From Urophycis tenuis (lineage: Eukaryota > Chordata > Actinopteri > Gadiformes > Phycidae), in assembly GCA_036785325.1 (NCBI GenBank), contig JAXIVH010000070.1, positions 215,001 through 279,000 of the forward strand: 64,000 nucleotides of DNA. Reading direction: 5' to 3'. The first letter of the stretch is position 1; every line of letters begins with the position of its first letter. Below, one piece after another: positions 61,239-64,000 of this stretch. The notes beneath the pieces are model-generated. The model ran no database searches. It saw only the letters and a program-made list of their open reading frames with translations, and was not told the origin of the DNA. Made by a program: the position numbers and the translations under genes.

Positions 61239-62243
61239 TCATGTAAACATCTTCTGAATGCGAGGCTTGAGGAAGTCGAGCATGCCGTTGTCCTGGAAGG
61301 TGTTGGCCAGGTCCATTTTCATGATAGTTTGGTGAGCTTCATCAAAAAGCTCCTCGCCGATCTCCTTCTTCACGCGGTCTCTCCAGGCGCTCAGCGCTGG
61401 CTGGCCCTCAAACAAGTCCAGACCGGTTCCAACAGGCTGCAAACCAGGCCATTATGTTTGGTCAATAAATATAACTATACATAGGATATATACATGTATG
61501 TATACATATGAGAAGGATAGGTCTAGTACCTGCATGATCTCAACGATGGCCACCAGGTCTGCCAGGGTCACCTCCTCCCCGACGATGAAGCTGCTGTCCT
61601 GGAGAAACTTGTTCTGAAACACCTCCATGGTCTGCTTCAGGTCCTCGAGTGCTGAGTCCATCTTCTCCTTCGAAACTGCCGCACCTGTTATTGCGGGAAC
61701 CACAGCCTTCAGGAGACAAGGGTATCTTCAGTTACCGTAGTTTGTTGAAAGTACAATGGAGCTTTCAAACATTCCTTACTTCAGTTTTTTACAGTTTAAG
61801 TGCTGTAGAACCTTGTTACTAAATGCCAACAGGATAGAGTGCAGAGTGGGGTGGGGGTGGGTTAACCTTTTAACCAACAGCAGGTGATGATTATATCAGC
61901 AGATCATTAGATTAGTAAGGAGCTAAGCGACATCGTCTAGTAACTAGAAACCATCCTCCTAAGAGCAAGGGACCATCCTCCTAGGAGTGAGCTGACACTG
62001 TCTAGGGGCTAGGAACCATCCTCTCGGAGGTAGGAGAGATCCTATAGGAACTAGGAAGGAAGCCTCCTTGGAAGCGCCTCCTACCCTGAACCAGAAGACC
62101 TTGGAGCCATGGGCCCGCAGCGCCATGTGCTGCCAGGACAGGAACTCGTTGACCCGGGCTCGACGCTGGAGGTCAGAGGGGTACCAGTGACCCGGGACCA
62201 GCTGGGGAAACTTCTCCACCATGTACTGGAGGATGGCCACGCT

Positions 62244-62291
<48 letters not shown>

Positions 62292-63809
62292 TAGAGATAG
62301 ACACACACACATAGAGACACACACACATTGATGTTCTTGATGTTAGCGCTTTTTACGTGAGATTTCTTTGTTTGTAAAGCACTGTGAAAGTCCTTGTGTT
62401 TAAATGGTGCTATATAAATAAACTTGAACTTGATTAAACTAATTAACTGATTAACCGATTAAACTTTAAATAATATTGTCAATAAAATCACATCTTATTT
62501 AAATAAAATGATATTTAAATAAAAAATGCTGGCCAACACTTTTCTCTCTTTGTTGACAAGAATGTTACTATCAACACTAAAAAAAAAACCCTCCCACTCA
62601 CTCCTCCCAGCTGGCCGAGCTGCATTGGTTTGCGTCACACAATTGCACAGTCAGTAAAAGTGCACAGAACACTGTTGTTGACTTTTTTTTCATTCTGAAT
62701 TGGTTTAACTTTGGTTCCATTCTTTGAATTCTACTTACTGGGAGGAGTTAGCAGAATTTGGAGTTAGTATAATCTTACACACTGAGACTTTCAATGAAGC
62801 AACATAATGGCAGGAGTTATTGGTTAATAAAACGTCTCTATGACAGGGTGACACACATTTGCATTGATGTAATTGTAATTGAGAGAATGATGGTTATTGG
62901 TACCTGAAATGGGATTTTATTTCTTTTGAAATCATTGGTTTAGTAAATATAACTTTCTGTCAGGATAACGATAAATAATAAGGTAAAATTTGTTGTGTTG
63001 TGTACATTTGTGTTCAAGTAAGCCTTGAGTTACCTCTCTGTCAGGACAAAGTCTCCATCTTTCATTACCGGAACCTTCCGCACCACGCTAACTTTACCAA
63101 ACTCCTCCCCATACTGCTGACCTGGGGACACACGTTATGGAGAACTTATGATTGTTCTAACAACGCACAGAAGCACGCACACACGCACATACAGATGTTT
63201 GGCTGAATGTGTACCGCCCTCCTGGACACACACAAAAAATTACATTTAAATTAAAATACAATTATTTTGATTTACCTTATAAACTATTAAAATACTAGAT
63301 GTATTCATAAATTACATTCATTTCAATTGGAATTCAAAATGTGCAGAGATTTACAGACAGACTGCCAATGCCACTGAGATTGAGCAATACCAAGCCAGCT
63401 GCTCAGATCTGCTGTTGGGTCAGCCTGCATCTGTAGCCCAGCCACCGATTACAAGAACCAGGACCCCCACACACACACACACACACTTAAGCGTCCTTGA
63501 GTACATGCACAAACGCGCAAGTACACACACCCACACACACACACACGTATGTATATATGTATGCACGCATGCACACATGCATACATACTGTACTGTGTGT
63601 TCAAATCAAAACAAAATCTATATGGATAAAGCACAGCCCTCTCAGACAAATAAAACCAAAATAATGCCGTCAAGTGTGTCAAGGCTGAAGCGCGAGGGCC
63701 GACCTGCGGAGAGGTCCACTACTTTGAAGTGGAAGGGGACGCCGCTCTTCTTGGCCAGCAGATAGACGGCGCGGCAGGGCTGGGAGTGGAGGTCCAGGTA
63801 CAGCTCCAT
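61239..63809 (-). CDS. gstt1-like: theta-class glutathione S-transferase
   Basis: Cytosolic enzyme that conjugates glutathione to small electrophiles. Five exons: 63704-63809, 63034-63121, 62085-62241, 61530-61706, 61239-61436; together 726 nt, 241 residues, a usual theta length, with all phases consistent. The N-terminal thioredoxin-like domain begins MELYLDLHSQPCRAVYLLAK; Ser9 in the LDLHSQP motif is the theta catalytic serine. KVPVMKDGDFVLTES and VAILQYM carry the glutathione-site cis-proline and ES residues. The C-terminal helical domain has HWYPSDLQRRARVNEFLSWQ, VGEEVTLADLVAIVEIMQ and FEGQPALSAWRDRV. Theta membership is clear; which theta gene (1 or 2 type, a or b) is not. Exon 3 has a (TG)n run just before its acceptor. 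Confidence 0.93.
62247..62287. repeat. (CA)n tract at the gstt exon 3 acceptor
   Basis: (CA)n on the plus strand, (TG)n in the transferase pre-mRNA, ending six bases before the exon 3 acceptor AG. Confidence 0.95.
62335..62435 (+). repeat. SINE/LINE 3' tail
   Basis: Contains GTAAAGCACTGTGAAAGTCC and GGTGCTATATAAATAAACTTG, a dispersed teleost 3' tail. The remainder of gstt intron 2 (62440-63030) is AT-rich and empty. Confidence 0.6.
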
Positions 63810-64000
63810 GGTCTGCCTTCACAATGCGCTGCCACAGTCACACTCAGACACGGGACCCTGCAGCCTCCTTTGTCCCTCCTCCAGCTCTCTGCAGCCAGCG
63901 TCCCTAAGTGATAGCGACAGTTCAAAGTATGCCGTCTGTCGTGGATGACTGGTCTGAACTTTGGCCTTAAGCTTCGACAAGCACTTTGTAAATATTGGAA

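Overview
The window is from the nuclear genome of a ray-finned (teleost) fish; I cannot name the species. The signs are multi-exon genes with GT-AG introns that match human proteins exon by exon, very dense (TG)n, (GA)n and minisatellite arrays, tRNA-derived SINEs with fish-type tails, an L2-like LINE end and a small hAT-like element. There are no operons, phage, CRISPR arrays or other prokaryotic features.

Layout. (1) About 0-37.4 kb, minus strand: unc13b (Munc13-2), a presynaptic vesicle-priming protein. I could place 28 coding exons, from the start codon at 37434 to a MUN-domain exon at 106; the rest of MUN and the last C2 domain lie left of the window. The exons give, in order, the C2A domain, a linker, one giant exon (11060-25831, 14,772 bp, 4,924 codons), a calmodulin-binding helix, a 6-nt microexon, the C1 domain, the C2B domain and the start of MUN. 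All exon phases agree from end to end. (2) 37.4-40.9 kb: a divergent promoter region between unc13b and rusc2. (3) 40.9-54.3 kb, plus strand: rusc2 (iporin), 12 coding exons, 1,556 residues, with a RUN domain and a C-terminal SH3 domain. (4) 54.3-58.4 kb: non-coding DNA with a (GA)n tract and an L2-like LINE end. (5) 58.5-59.6 kb, plus strand: an unrecognised multi-pass membrane protein whose frame is broken three times. (6) 61.2-63.8 kb, minus strand: an intact five-exon theta-class glutathione S-transferase (241 residues). A tRNA-Ala(AGC) lies inside an unc13b intron at 2152-2223.

unc13b and rusc2 are also neighbours in human (9p13, from memory), which supports calling the Munc13 gene the B paralogue. 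The three genes are not a pathway: unc13b acts in synaptic vesicle priming, rusc2 in Rab- and kinesin-linked vesicle traffic, and the transferase in detoxification.

Most notable: the giant phase-symmetric cassette exon, with dozens of short hydrophobic motifs and a probable GC splice donor; tandem copies of the exon end plus 5' splice site at four unc13b exons; (TG)n microsatellites in the pyrimidine-tract position of at least six 3' splice sites; and the 6-nt microexon. All exon boundaries were read by eye from splice consensus, phase and similarity to remembered human proteins; no alignment or transcript data were available.
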